From the NCBI GenBank assembly GCA_023554335.1, contig JAMJQR010000152.1, forward strand, positions 1 through 32,849: a stretch of 32,849 nt of DNA. Direction: 5' to 3'. Under the pieces are notes generated by a model, which saw only the letters and a list, made by a program, of their open reading frames with translations, ran no database searches and was not told where the DNA came from. Shown piece by piece: positions 23,852-32,191 of the stretch (positions within the stretch are counted from its first letter, which is position 1; each line of letters starts with the position of its first letter). A program made the position numbers and the translations under genes. The DNA is from Candidatus Benthicola marisminoris (GTDB taxonomy: Bacteria; Gemmatimonadota; Gemmatimonadetes; Palauibacterales; Palauibacteraceae).

Positions 23852-25127
23852 GCCGGATCGCCTCCACCGGCGTGTAGTCGGCCGCTCTTCGCGCGGGATA
23901 GATGGTGGCGAGGAACGAAATGGCCAGGGAAGCCAGCACGATGAGTCCTACGTCCACCACGTTGGTGTCCACGGGCAGGTGATCGATGAAATAGACGTCG
24001 CCCGGAAGCGTGATGAACTGATAGCGGTCCAACAGCCAGGAGAGCGCAAGCCCGAGCCCTGTCCCCACCGTCGTACCGACCATCCCGATGACGACTCCCT
24101 GCAGGACGAATACCCGCGTGATGTCAGCCGCCGTCAGGCCCATCGCCCGCATGATCCCAATCTCCCTCACCTTGTCCGTGACTACCATGATCAGCGTGGA
24201 CACGATGTTGAAGGAGGCCACGAGGACGATTAGAAGCAGGATGATCCCCATGGCGAACTTCTCGAGCTTCAGGGCCGAGAACAGACTGGCGTTCTGGCGC
24301 TGCCAGTCGTCCACCGAGTATGGAAAGCCGAGAGAATCCCGGATCCTCGACGCCACCTCTCCGCTCTTCCAGGGATCGCGAACGTTGAATTCCACGCCGG
24401 TGACCGCTCTCCCCATGCGGAGCAGGGTCTGAGCCGATTCCAGGTCTACGTAGGCGAACTTGGTGTCGTACTGATACAGCCCGGTCTCGAACAGGCCCGT
24501 GACCTCGTACAGGCGCAGCTGAGGCTGGATTCCGGTCGGCGTGAGATCGGCTCCCTGGAACGAGACCACCGTCACCGTCTTGCCAGGGTACAGGTTCAGC
24601 CGATTGGCCAACGTCTTGCCGAGGAGGATCCCAGGCCGGCCGGATTCGGTCTCGCCGAAAGGCAGCTCGCCCGAGATGATGTGATCGTCAACCTCGGTTA
24701 CGGACAACGAGGCCGAGTCACCGGCCAGGCCCCGCAGCACGGCACCCTCTGAGTAGCTGCCGCCCGCGACGTTCAGGCCCACCTCGGTGTAAATGAATGG
24801 GGCGGCACCGACCACGTCCGGATCCTCGAGGACCCTCGTGAGGACCGACTCCCAGCTTTCCATGCGCACGGCTTCGCCTATCTCCAGCACCATCCCGTGC
24901 GAATTGGCGCCGAGGATCTTCTCCCGCAGATCCGTCTGCAGCCCGGACATGACACCGATCACCACGATCAGCGCCATCACCCCGACGGAGACTCCTCCGA
25001 TGGCGATGAGTGTGATGAGAGACAGAAAACCGCGTCCACGGCGGCTCGAGAGGTATCTGCTCGCAATAAACCAGTGCAGGGACCGGTCGGTTCGACGGCT
25101 TCTTCGCCGGCCCTCAGGCAAACTCAT
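23844..25127 (-). CDS. lolC: Lipoprotein-releasing permease, LolC/LolE family
   Basis: This is the membrane part of the lipoprotein release complex. The 427-residue protein has the type VII ABC-exporter plan: one membrane helix near residues 35-58 (FLSLITLIAIGGVSVGVMAL), a periplasmic domain of about 200 residues, and three helices at about 270-410 (MGIILLLIVLVASFNIV and two more). The cytoplasmic coupling motif DKVREIGIMRAMG and the C-terminal [17 protein letters not shown] are characteristic of LolC/E. Only one permease gene is present, so the complex may be a homodimer, or its partner may lie elsewhere. The ATG at 25127 overlaps lysS by 14 bases. LolC and LolE cannot be told apart from sequence alone here. 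Confidence 0.93.
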   Translation of the reverse strand: MSLPEGRRRSRRTDRSLHWFIASRYLSSRRGRGFLSLITLIAIGGVSVGVMALIVVIGVMSGLQTDLREKILGANSHGMVLEIGEAVRMESWESVLTRVLEDPDVVGAAPFIYTEVGLNVAGGSYSEGAVLRGLAGDSASLSVTEVDDHIISGELPFGETESGRPGILLGKTLANRLNLYPGKTVTVVSFQGADLTPTGIQPQLRLYEVTGLFETGLYQYDTKFAYVDLESAQTLLRMGRAVTGVEFNVRDPWKSGEVASRIRDSLGFPYSVDDWQRQNASLFSALKLEKFAMGIILLLIVLVASFNIVSTLIMVVTDKVREIGIMRAMGLTAADITRVFVLQGVVIGMVGTTVGTGLGLALSWLLDRYQFITLPGDVYFIDHLPVDTNVVDVGLIVLASLAISFLATIYPARRAADYTPVEAIRHE

Positions 25128-26688
25128 CGTCCCTCAGGATAGGATACAGGATCACCTCGCGGATCGTGGACCGGTCTGTCAGAAGCATCACCAGCCGGTC
25201 GATTCCGAGTCCCAGCCCGCCGGTCGGTGGCAAGCCGTACTCGAGTGCGCGCACGTAGTCTTCGTCCAGTCCCTGCGCCTCTTCGTCCCCGGCTGCACGC
25301 GCGGATGTCTGCTCTGAGAACCGTTCCCACTGGTCGATCGGATCGTTGAGCTCGCTGAACGCGTTCACCAGCTCCGTGCCGGCCACGATGACCTCGAAGC
25401 GCTCGGCCAGCTCCTCATCGCCGCGCTTCGGCTTGGCGAGGGGGCTCATCTCGATCGGGTAGTCGAAGACGATCGTGGGATTCATGAGCTCGGGCTCCAC
25501 CCACTCCGAAAAGATCACGTCCAGGAGCTTGGTCCTTCCGAGGTCCGCCGCATCCGATCGCCCGGCCGCGAGGACCTTGCTCCGGAGCTCCTCCGTATCT
25601 GCGGAGCGGGCGTCGAACCCGGCGAAGTTCTCGATCGCATCGAAGAAGGCGATGCGCCTCCAGGGGCGTGATAGATCGACCGTGTGGCCGGCGTAAGGGA
25701 TCTCGAGTCCGCCCGTCACCGCGGTGGCTGCCTCGGTGACCAGCTCCTCGGCCGTGTCCATCATGGTTCGGTAATCGGCGAAGGCCCGGTAAAGCTCGAG
25801 CATGGTGAACTCGGGATTGTGCGTGCGGTCGATTCCCTCGTTTCGGAAGTTCTTCGAGATCTCGTACACTCGATCGAGCTGCCCTACGATCAGTCGCTTG
25901 AGATACAGTTCATCGGCGATTCTCAGGTAGAGCGTCCGATCCAGGGTGTGATGGTGCGTCGTGAACGGTCGTGCAAAGGCGCCGCCATAAAGCGGTTGCA
26001 GGATCGGAGTCTCGACTTCCAGGTAACCTTCGGCGTCGAGCTTTCTGCGAAGCGTCGAGACGATACGGGCGCGGGTGACGAAGACCTCCCGCACGTCCGG
26101 GTTTACCGCGAGGTCCGCGTATCTCTGCCTGTAGCGGCTCTCGACGTCCGCGAAGCCGCTGTGTACGATCGTGTCACCCTCTGGGGTGATCTCCGTCTTC
26201 CCCAGTGGCAGCGGCCGCATGGACTTGGCCAGCAGCGTCAGCCCCTCTACCCGGACCGTGACCTCTCCCGTGCGGGTGCGGAACATCTCGCCCTCAACGC
26301 CGATCCAGTCGCCCAGGTCGAGGAGCTTCCGCAGCTCTCTGGCGGTGTCGTCCAGGTCATTGTTCCTGAAGTAGACCTGGAGGCGGCCCGACCGGTCGCC
26401 CAGGTGCGCAAAGGCGCTCTTGCCCATGTCACGCAGTGATTCCAGGCGGCCGGCGACGCGAACGCGAGGACCGGCTTCGTCATCTCGGGCTTCTGCGTCG
26501 TACAGCGCGAGCGCCGAGGCGAGGTCGTGCGAAGGGTCGAAGGCGTAGGCATACGGCGCGACTCCGAGCTCTAGCAGCTTCTCCAGCTTCAGGAAACGAT
26601 CGCGCACCGGCTTCGGCCGTTCTTCTGCCGTGTACCATTCGCGGATCGGCAGGCCGTCACGCAGACCGGGTGTCTCCCTGGTGGTCAA
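25114..26688 (-). CDS. lysS: Lysyl-tRNA synthetase, class II
   Basis: LysS charges tRNA-Lys. The 524-residue protein has an anticodon-binding OB fold (RVAGRLESLRDMGKSAF region), class II motif 1 (LRRKLDAEGYLEVETPIL), motif 2 (FRNEGIDRTHNPEFTMLE) and motif 3 (GLGLGIDRLVMLL). The start is TTG at 26688, two bases after the prfB stop, with AAGGA about 11 bases upstream. There is no methionine codon before the conserved domain, so a TTG start is the simplest reading. The extra N-terminal segment of about 40 residues is not conserved in the family as I recall it. The prfB-lysS pairing is common in bacteria, including E. coli. Confidence 0.96.
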   Translation of the reverse strand: MTTRETPGLRDGLPIREWYTAEERPKPVRDRFLKLEKLLELGVAPYAYAFDPSHDLASALALYDAEARDDEAGPRVRVAGRLESLRDMGKSAFAHLGDRSGRLQVYFRNNDLDDTARELRKLLDLGDWIGVEGEMFRTRTGEVTVRVEGLTLLAKSMRPLPLGKTEITPEGDTIVHSGFADVESRYRQRYADLAVNPDVREVFVTRARIVSTLRRKLDAEGYLEVETPILQPLYGGAFARPFTTHHHTLDRTLYLRIADELYLKRLIVGQLDRVYEISKNFRNEGIDRTHNPEFTMLELYRAFADYRTMMDTAEELVTEAATAVTGGLEIPYAGHTVDLSRPWRRIAFFDAIENFAGFDARSADTEELRSKVLAAGRSDAADLGRTKLLDVIFSEWVEPELMNPTIVFDYPIEMSPLAKPKRGDEELAERFEVIVAGTELVNAFSELNDPIDQWERFSEQTSARAAGDEEAQGLDEDYVRALEYGLPPTGGLGLGIDRLVMLLTDRSTIREVILYPILRDDEFA

Positions 26689-26690
26689 GG

Positions 26691-27798
26691 TCAGGCCGTT
26701 CCTTTCCGACGGAGGAAAGCTTCGATGAAGCCATGAATATCGCCGTCCAGCACCCCATCCGCATTCCCTACTTCGACGCTGGTCCGATGGTCCTTCACCA
26801 TGGTATAGGGCTGAAGCACGTAGGAGCGGATCTGGTTCCCCCAGGCGATGTCCGTCTTGGAGTCCTCGAGGGCCTGTCGCTCCGCTTCTTTTTCCTCCTC
26901 GGCCTTCTGGTACAGGGCAGCCTGCAGCATCTTCATCGCTTTCGCCCGGTTCTTGTGCTGGCTGCGTTCCTGCTGACAGGAGACCACGATGCCCGTAGGC
27001 ACGTGCGTGATACGAACCGCAGAATCCGTCTTGTTGACGTGCTGACCGCCGGCGCCGGAAGCCCTGTACGTATCGATCCTGAGGTCCGACTCGTCGATCT
27101 CAATCTCCACATCCTCGTCGACCTCTGGATAGACGAATACGGAGGCAAACGAGGTGTGGCGCCTGCCCTGGGCGTCGAAGGGTGATATCCGTACGAGCCG
27201 GTGGACTCCCGTCTCGGCGCCGAGGTAGCCGAAAGCGTGGTCGCCCAGGATCTCGAGGGTGGCAGACTTGACTCCCGCCTCCTCGCCCGGCTGGTACTCC
27301 ACGAGGTTGACGGTGTAGCCGCGCCGCTCCGCATACCGGGAATACATGCGCAGGAGCATCTCGGCCCAGTCCTGGGACTCCGTTCCCCCCGCCCCTGGGT
27401 GTACGGTGAGTAGCGCCGATCGGTGCGCATCCGGGCCGCGCAGCATGTTCCGAAGCTCGAGCTCAGCGAGGCCATCGGCGACCGCAGCGGTTTCGCTATC
27501 CAGTTCCGACGCGAGGTCAGCGTCCTCCGCGTCCGCCAGGAGATCCGCAAGTTCCTCGAGCTCAGCGAGCCGGCTCGCGAGGCCAGCCCACGGCTCCGTC
27601 CAAGACTTCAGTTGGTTGGAGCTGTCGATGACCTCTCGGGCAGACTCGGGCTGATCCCAGAAGCCCGGGCTCGCCATGCGTTGCTCGAGTTCAGCGAGCT
27701 GAGATTCCTTCGACTCGAGGTCAAAGAAACCTCCGGAGGTCGGCCAGCCTGTCGGCCAGCGCCTTGATCGACTCGAGCTTCGCGTCAGATACGGCCAT
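26691..27798 (-). CDS. prfB: Peptide chain release factor 2 with +1 programmed frameshift
   Basis: RF2 terminates translation at UGA and UAA. The gene starts at ATG 27798 (AGGAG 7 bases upstream) and reads 25 codons to an in-frame UGA at codon 26 (27723-27721). The +1 frame then continues from GAC at 27722-27720 to the stop at 26691, giving 368 residues. The slip site is CTT TGA C preceded by GGAGG, the same layout as E. coli prfB. The first frame encodes MAVSDAKLESIKALADRL and the second resumes DLESKESQLAEL before the conserved domain. Functional motifs are SPF (ISPFDAQG, stop-codon recognition) and GGQ (SGAGGQHVNKTDS, peptide release). Starting only at the internal methionine (27677) would drop the conserved N-terminal helix. 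Confidence 0.96.
27720..27734 (-). promoter_or_regulatory. RF2 autoregulatory frameshift site
   Basis: On the minus strand GGAGG (27734-27730), TTT, CTT, then TGA C. The internal Shine-Dalgarno sits three bases upstream of the slippery CTT and the in-frame UGA is followed by C, the weak stop context. When RF2 is scarce, ribosomes pause at UGA and slip +1 into the main frame, so RF2 controls its own level. This element is known from many bacteria and here all parts are intact. Confidence 0.93.
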
Positions 27799-27855
27799 TC
27801 TCGCGCTCCTGTACGGCCCGGGGTGTCGGGCGAATCGCAGCCGCCCGTTGCGGCA

Positions 27856-27890
27856 AGACGGGGTCTCCGCTCGCGCGGAAAGCCCCGTCT
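27856..27890 (-). terminator. Strong hairpin between rnr and prfB
   Basis: An 8-base-pair outer stem (AGACGGGG/CCCCGTCT) and a nested 5-base-pair stem (TCCGC/GCGGA) with a TCGC or GCGA loop lie in the 123-base gap between rnr and prfB. The stems are separated by asymmetric bulges. No proper T-run follows on either strand, so it may be a weak or factor-dependent terminator, or an RNA processing site, that separates the era-rnr and prfB-uvrC blocks. The rest of the gap shows no convincing promoter. Confidence 0.45.
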
Positions 27891-27921
27891 CGGGCGAGTC
27901 TAGTGGCCCCTTTACCTCCGG

Positions 27922-30033
27922 TCAAGCGGTGCCCTCGACCAGCTCCAGATCAATGGTTCGGCTCTCCGTGTCGACCCGTATGACCTGTACGGTCACCCGG
28001 TCGCCCAGCCGGTACCGCTTTCGCGTCCGCCGTCCCTGCACGGCGTGGCCATCAGCATCATAGGAATAGTAGTCATCCACCAGGGAGCTGAGCCGGACGA
28101 GGCCCTCGGTCAGGACGTCGTCGAGCTGGACGAACAGTCCGAAGCTCGTCACACCACCGATCGTGCCGCCGAACTCGTCTCCTACGTGCCGCTGCATGTA
28201 CCGGATCTTCTTCGCCTCCACTGACTCGCGCTCGGCCTCCTGTGCTCTCCTCTCGGTGTCGGAAGAATGTCGGGCGACTTCCTGCAGGCCCTCGTCGGTG
28301 AGCGGAGCCGAGCCCCTCAGCCACCTCACAATCGCACGGTGCACCGCCAGGTCGGGGTAGCGCCGTATTGGAGAGGTGAAATGCACGTAGGCATCCGATG
28401 CGAGTCCAAAGTGCCCCACGTTCTCGGTGGAGTACCGGGCCCTCTTCATGGACCGGAGCGTAACGGTGGAGATGAGGTACTCGTGCGGCTGGTCGGCGGC
28501 TTCCGCGAGGAGTCGCGACAGGTCGGATGGACGTACCGGCCCCGCGGGCAGCCCGTGGCCGAAGAAGGAAGCCAGCTGGCGCAGACTGTCGATCCGATCC
28601 GGGTCGGGCTCTTCGTGAATGCGAAACACGAGAGGCAGCCCCCTCTCGATGCCCAGCTCGGCTACGGCCTCGTTGGCCCTGATCATCAGGTCCTCGATGA
28701 TGCGATGTGTCTCCAGCCTCTGCCGTGGGCGGATCTCGAGTGGCTCTCCCGACTCGTCCAGCACCACCTCTGCCTCGGGGATCGCGAAATCCACCGATCC
28801 TCCCTCAGCCCGCGCCTTGCGGATCGCCCGGGCGGTGTCCTGAATGTCGCGAAGGCCGTCGATCAGGTCGGGGTCCGCCGTATCGGTTGGGTCTTCGCCC
28901 GACAGGACCGCCTGTGCCTGCTCGTAGGACAGCTTGTGCGCGCTTCGGATGACGCCGCGCACGAGCCGCGTGGATGTCTCGTTGCCCTGCGCGTCGTAAG
29001 TAAGAACCACGGAGAGCGTGAGCCGATCCTCACCGGGTACCAACGAACATAGATCGCTGGAGAGAGCCTCGGGGAGCATGGGAATCACCCGATCCACCAG
29101 GTACACGCTAGTCCCCCGCTCGAGAGCTTCCCGATCGATCGCACTTCCCTCTTTAACGTACCAGGAGACGTCGGCGATGTGGATCCCGATCTCCAGGCTG
29201 CCGTTCGTGCGCCGCACGGAAAGAGCATCATCATGATCGCGGGCTGAAGCCGGGTCGATGGTGAAGCACAACACCTCGCGGAAGTCCTCGCGGTCAGTCA
29301 GGTCTTCGGGACGGATGCCGCGCCGTCCGATCTTCTCAGCCTCCTTCTCGACGCCCGGAGGGAAATCGACGGGCAGCTGTTGACCCAGGATGATCGACAG
29401 CACGTCCACCCCTGGGTCGCCCGGTCGCCCCAGAACCAACTCGATCGTCCCAACTGGACGAAGGCCCTCGGTGCCCCACTCGCCGATTCGGACGAGGACG
29501 ATATCTCCATCTTCTGCTTCCGCCCGATCCGAGGCCGGGACGAATATGTCGGCCGGCAGAGGCGGCTCCTGCGGAACTACGACTCCGTAGCCGCGGCGGT
29601 TCCGATACACACCCACGGCCTGAGCCCAGGCTCGTTCGAGGACCCGGACCAGCCGGCCTTCCGGGTTGCGACCGGGGGATCGGCGCTCGACGCGCACTGC
29701 GACCCGGTCGCCCTCCACAGCCGATCCCAGGTACCTGCGAGGTACGAACACGTCCTCACCGCCGGCCTGATCCGGGACGATGAAAGCGTCGCCGGAGCGG
29801 GTTACGTCGGCCACGCCTGTCACGATCTCGAAGCTTCCTGGTAGTCCGTACCGGCCTTTGCTTTGCCGGATGACCTGGCCGTCTCGTTCCATCGCACGTA
29901 GACGACGGCGGAAGCCCCGGTAAGCATGGGTATCAACCCTCAGCCGGCGAGCGATATCGCGAGCCTTCATCGGCCCTCGACCGGATTCCGCCAAGACTTT
30001 CGCGATATCTTGACGACTGGGAACGTCGTCCAT
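27922..30033 (-). CDS. rnr: Ribonuclease R (VacB)
   Basis: RNase R degrades structured RNA from the 3' end and helps in rRNA quality control. The 703-residue protein has an N-terminal winged-helix domain (about residues 1-70, KARDIARRLRVD), two cold-shock-type OB domains (about 75-230), the RNB catalytic domain (about 260-580) with the metal-binding aspartates in IDPASARDHDDALS, and a C-terminal S1 domain (about 620-700, GGTIGGVTSFGLFVQL). It lacks the long lysine-rich tail of E. coli RNase R and is shorter. The ATG at 30033 is 23 bases after the porV-type gene. Confidence 0.95.
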   Translation of the reverse strand: MDDVPSRQDIAKVLAESGRGPMKARDIARRLRVDTHAYRGFRRRLRAMERDGQVIRQSKGRYGLPGSFEIVTGVADVTRSGDAFIVPDQAGGEDVFVPRRYLGSAVEGDRVAVRVERRSPGRNPEGRLVRVLERAWAQAVGVYRNRRGYGVVVPQEPPLPADIFVPASDRAEAEDGDIVLVRIGEWGTEGLRPVGTIELVLGRPGDPGVDVLSIILGQQLPVDFPPGVEKEAEKIGRRGIRPEDLTDREDFREVLCFTIDPASARDHDDALSVRRTNGSLEIGIHIADVSWYVKEGSAIDREALERGTSVYLVDRVIPMLPEALSSDLCSLVPGEDRLTLSVVLTYDAQGNETSTRLVRGVIRSAHKLSYEQAQAVLSGEDPTDTADPDLIDGLRDIQDTARAIRKARAEGGSVDFAIPEAEVVLDESGEPLEIRPRQRLETHRIIEDLMIRANEAVAELGIERGLPLVFRIHEEPDPDRIDSLRQLASFFGHGLPAGPVRPSDLSRLLAEAADQPHEYLISTVTLRSMKRARYSTENVGHFGLASDAYVHFTSPIRRYPDLAVHRAIVRWLRGSAPLTDEGLQEVARHSSDTERRAQEAERESVEAKKIRYMQRHVGDEFGGTIGGVTSFGLFVQLDDVLTEGLVRLSSLVDDYYSYDADGHAVQGRRTRKRYRLGDRVTVQVIRVDTESRTIDLELVEGTA

Positions 30034-30056
30034 TTGAAGGCCTCTGTTCGGCCGGT

Positions 30057-31061
30057 TCAGAACCCGAAACCGATGGAAAGCTGGAAAGGAGTGTCGGAGT
30101 CGAACCCCGAGAAATCGTTGAAGGAGCGTCCCAGGTCGACCAGGAGTCGATCGTATCTCAGTCCTATCCCGAGAGACGCTCCCTGGCGGCCTGCAGCCGT
30201 CCAGGCATAACCGCCCCGCAGGTACAGGATGCCCCTGAGCGAGGCCTCGGCTCCCAGATACCCGTCGAGATCATCGAACTCGGCGACGGTTTGCTGGATA
30301 TCTCCCTGAATCGTCAACGTGAATCGCTCTTCAGCCGGCGCGAAGGCGCGCAGGACCTCGAGCGATGCCCCGAGCCGCAACCGAGTGGGCATCGGATCGG
30401 TGGTTGAGCCGCCGTCGAACCGTATTCCGGGGCCGAGATTTCGAATCGTGGCGCCCAGCGCCAGACCCCTTAGGGCCGCCACGCTGGTCACCATTCCAAG
30501 GTCGAAGGCGTGTCCGATAGACTTCGAGTCAAAGGAGTCACATCCTCCGGAACAGGCGGAGGACAGACGAATGAGCTTGTAGTTCAGGCCGAGGTCGACG
30601 GCGTCAGACAGGCGGTAGCCCCCCGTCAGGATGAGCGCGTCATCGTCGAGGGCCAGCGTACCCAGCTCCTGGTTGGCCGCATCACGGGCGTCGATGGTGC
30701 CCATGTCGAAGTGGAAGTACGTGAGGCCGGCTCGAATATCCCCCCAGCGGCCGAGGAAGCCGAGCACCTGGCTCGAAGTACCGAAGTCGTTGGCTGCCAG
30801 GAAGTAGGCGCTCGGGCGCTCCACGCTGGCGGCGGAGGCGGGATTCCACAGGACTCCCTCGAGGTCGGCGCGGGAGGCGGTGACCGCGCCTGCCAGTCCG
30901 ACCGTCCGGGCCCCGATCGGCGTCAGGAGAAAGCGAGCGGTCTCGCGGGTGGAGGACTGGTCCCGAAGGTCCGTGCTGGAAGATTGGTCCTGCGCCGCCA
31001 GCGGGCTGACGGCGAAGGCGCAGATGAGAGCCAGCGCGACCCTAGAGCGCCACTGCTTCAT
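30057..31061 (-). CDS. PorV/PorQ-type outer-membrane beta-barrel protein
   Basis: A 334-residue exported protein. Residues 1-24 are a signal peptide (ALALICAFAVSPLAAQ). After a serine-rich linker comes FLLTPIGARTVGLAGAVTA and VLWNPASAASVERPSAYFL, the opening signature of PorV/PorQ (UPF0164-like) barrels. The rest is alternating strands (DLGLNYKLIRL, GLALGATIRNLGPGIRF) ending with FQLSIGFGF and a terminal phenylalanine, as outer-membrane barrels usually do. Two cysteines (ACSGGC) may form a disulfide in a loop. In Bacteroidota PorV serves the type IX secretion system; no other T9SS gene is here, so I do not claim that function. The ATG at 31061 overlaps the Trm112-like gene by 20 bases. Confidence 0.85.
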   Translation of the reverse strand: MKQWRSRVALALICAFAVSPLAAQDQSSSTDLRDQSSTRETARFLLTPIGARTVGLAGAVTASRADLEGVLWNPASAASVERPSAYFLAANDFGTSSQVLGFLGRWGDIRAGLTYFHFDMGTIDARDAANQELGTLALDDDALILTGGYRLSDAVDLGLNYKLIRLSSACSGGCDSFDSKSIGHAFDLGMVTSVAALRGLALGATIRNLGPGIRFDGGSTTDPMPTRLRLGASLEVLRAFAPAEERFTLTIQGDIQQTVAEFDDLDGYLGAEASLRGILYLRGGYAWTAAGRQGASLGIGLRYDRLLVDLGRSFNDFSGFDSDTPFQLSIGFGF

Positions 31062-31209
31062 CGATCAACATGACGGGGATATCGTCCTCGATCCGGTAGC
31101 GGAGGCGGCAGTCGTGACAAATGAGCGATGCCTCGGCCTCCCGGTATTCGAGGGAGCCCTTGCACTTCGGGCACGCCAGTATCTCGAGGAACTTCGGATC
31201 GATGGCCAT
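31042..31209 (-). CDS. Trm112-family zinc-ribbon small protein
   Basis: A 55-residue gene with ATG at 31209 and TAG at 31042-31044. The protein has two CxxC pairs, CPKC at 13-16 and CHDC at 31-34, preceded by FLEILACPKC and followed by YRIEDDIPVML. This is the Trm112/YcaR family pattern. Eukaryotic and archaeal Trm112 activates methyltransferases; bacterial members are small and mostly uncharacterised. It begins 3 bases after the era stop and overlaps the porV-type gene by 20 bases, so it is part of this operon. The partner protein cannot be told from the sequence. Confidence 0.85.
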   Translation of the reverse strand: MAIDPKFLEILACPKCKGSLEYREAEASLICHDCRLRYRIEDDIPVMLIDEAVAL

Positions 31210-31212
31210 TTC

Positions 31213-32136
31213 TCACCCTGTACCGGACGGAACATCATACCCGAGAAGCTTAAGCCGGCCCGGTCTGCGTCGCCAGTTGCCGAGCACCTTGACTCGGAGG
31301 TCGAGGTAGACTGGCCGTTCGATCAGCTTTTCGATCTTGAGGCGCGATTCTCGCCCGATCCGGCGGATCATGCTCCCGCTGCGTCCGATCACGATTCCCT
31401 TCTGAGACTCCCGTTCCACGTAGACCAAGGCCGCGATGTAGACCGGATCCTCTGCTTCGCGAAACGCATCGATCTCGACGGCCGTCGAGTAAGGAACCTC
31501 GTCAGAGAGATGCTCGAAACAGGTCTCCCGAATCAGCTCGGCCGCGAAAAACCGGACCGGCGCGGTCGCGATCTCGTCGACCGGATAGAGCGGAGGACAG
31601 ACGGGGAGGAACTCAAGAATGGCTCGTCGCAGGTCCTCGATCCCCGTGCCGGCAGTGGCTTCCGTCTCGAGAACGCGAGCCCACCTCGAGTCTCCCTGCA
31701 GCTCGTCTCGCACCTCCTCGATCACCGCCGAGTCCACCCGGTCGCTCTTGTTTAGACAGACGATGGACGGAAGCCCGCCGGGCGGGCGGAAACCCCTGAT
31801 GTGAGCGAGACTCTGGTCCCAGCCCAGGTCGACCACGTAGAGGAGCACGTCGGCGTCCGTCTGCGCCCGTGCTGCCTCTGCCTGCATGGACTCGTGCAGC
31901 GCGTACCGTGGTTCCAGCAGCCCGGGAGTGTCAACGAATACCGCCTGATGTGCATCGTCGGAATAGATGCCGAGCAGACGCTGGCGGGTAGTCTGAGCCT
32001 TCGGTGTGACGATGCTCAACCGCTCCCCGATCAGGGCGTTGAGAAGCGTGGATTTGCCGACGTTCGGCAGTCCGATGATCGAGCAAATCCCCGCCCGGAA
32101 CGCGCCGGTTCCGTGCAGATCGGCGTGATGTGTCAT
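31213..32136 (-). CDS. era: GTPase Era
   Basis: Era is an essential GTPase that binds the 3' end of 16S rRNA during small-subunit maturation. The 307-residue protein has G1 GLPNVGKST (22-30), G2 around TPKAQTTRQR, G3 DTPG and G4 NKSD, followed by a C-terminal KH domain with the VIGRSGSMIRRIG loop. The ATG at 32136 is chosen because it is the first methionine codon; a TTG at 32172 would add 12 residues and neither has an obvious Shine-Dalgarno site. It follows the Spy-like gene after about 55 bases and precedes the Trm112-like gene by 3. Confidence 0.95.
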   Translation of the reverse strand: MTHHADLHGTGAFRAGICSIIGLPNVGKSTLLNALIGERLSIVTPKAQTTRQRLLGIYSDDAHQAVFVDTPGLLEPRYALHESMQAEAARAQTDADVLLYVVDLGWDQSLAHIRGFRPPGGLPSIVCLNKSDRVDSAVIEEVRDELQGDSRWARVLETEATAGTGIEDLRRAILEFLPVCPPLYPVDEIATAPVRFFAAELIRETCFEHLSDEVPYSTAVEIDAFREAEDPVYIAALVYVERESQKGIVIGRSGSMIRRIGRESRLKIEKLIERPVYLDLRVKVLGNWRRRPGRLKLLGYDVPSGTG

Positions 32137-32191
32137 GGAGACGAAGCTGGGGTGATTCCGTCGCCCCCACAAGCGGAATATGCGGGCGAGG

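Noticed and set aside
27677-27798. prfB as a frameshifted pseudogene or with a late start at 27677
   Set aside because: The UGA at codon 26 with its spacer and slip sequence is the standard RF2 control element, and the joined product has full normal length.
30057-31061. PorV-type protein as evidence for a type IX secretion system
   Set aside because: No other type IX component is present in the window, and this barrel family is broader than PorV itself.
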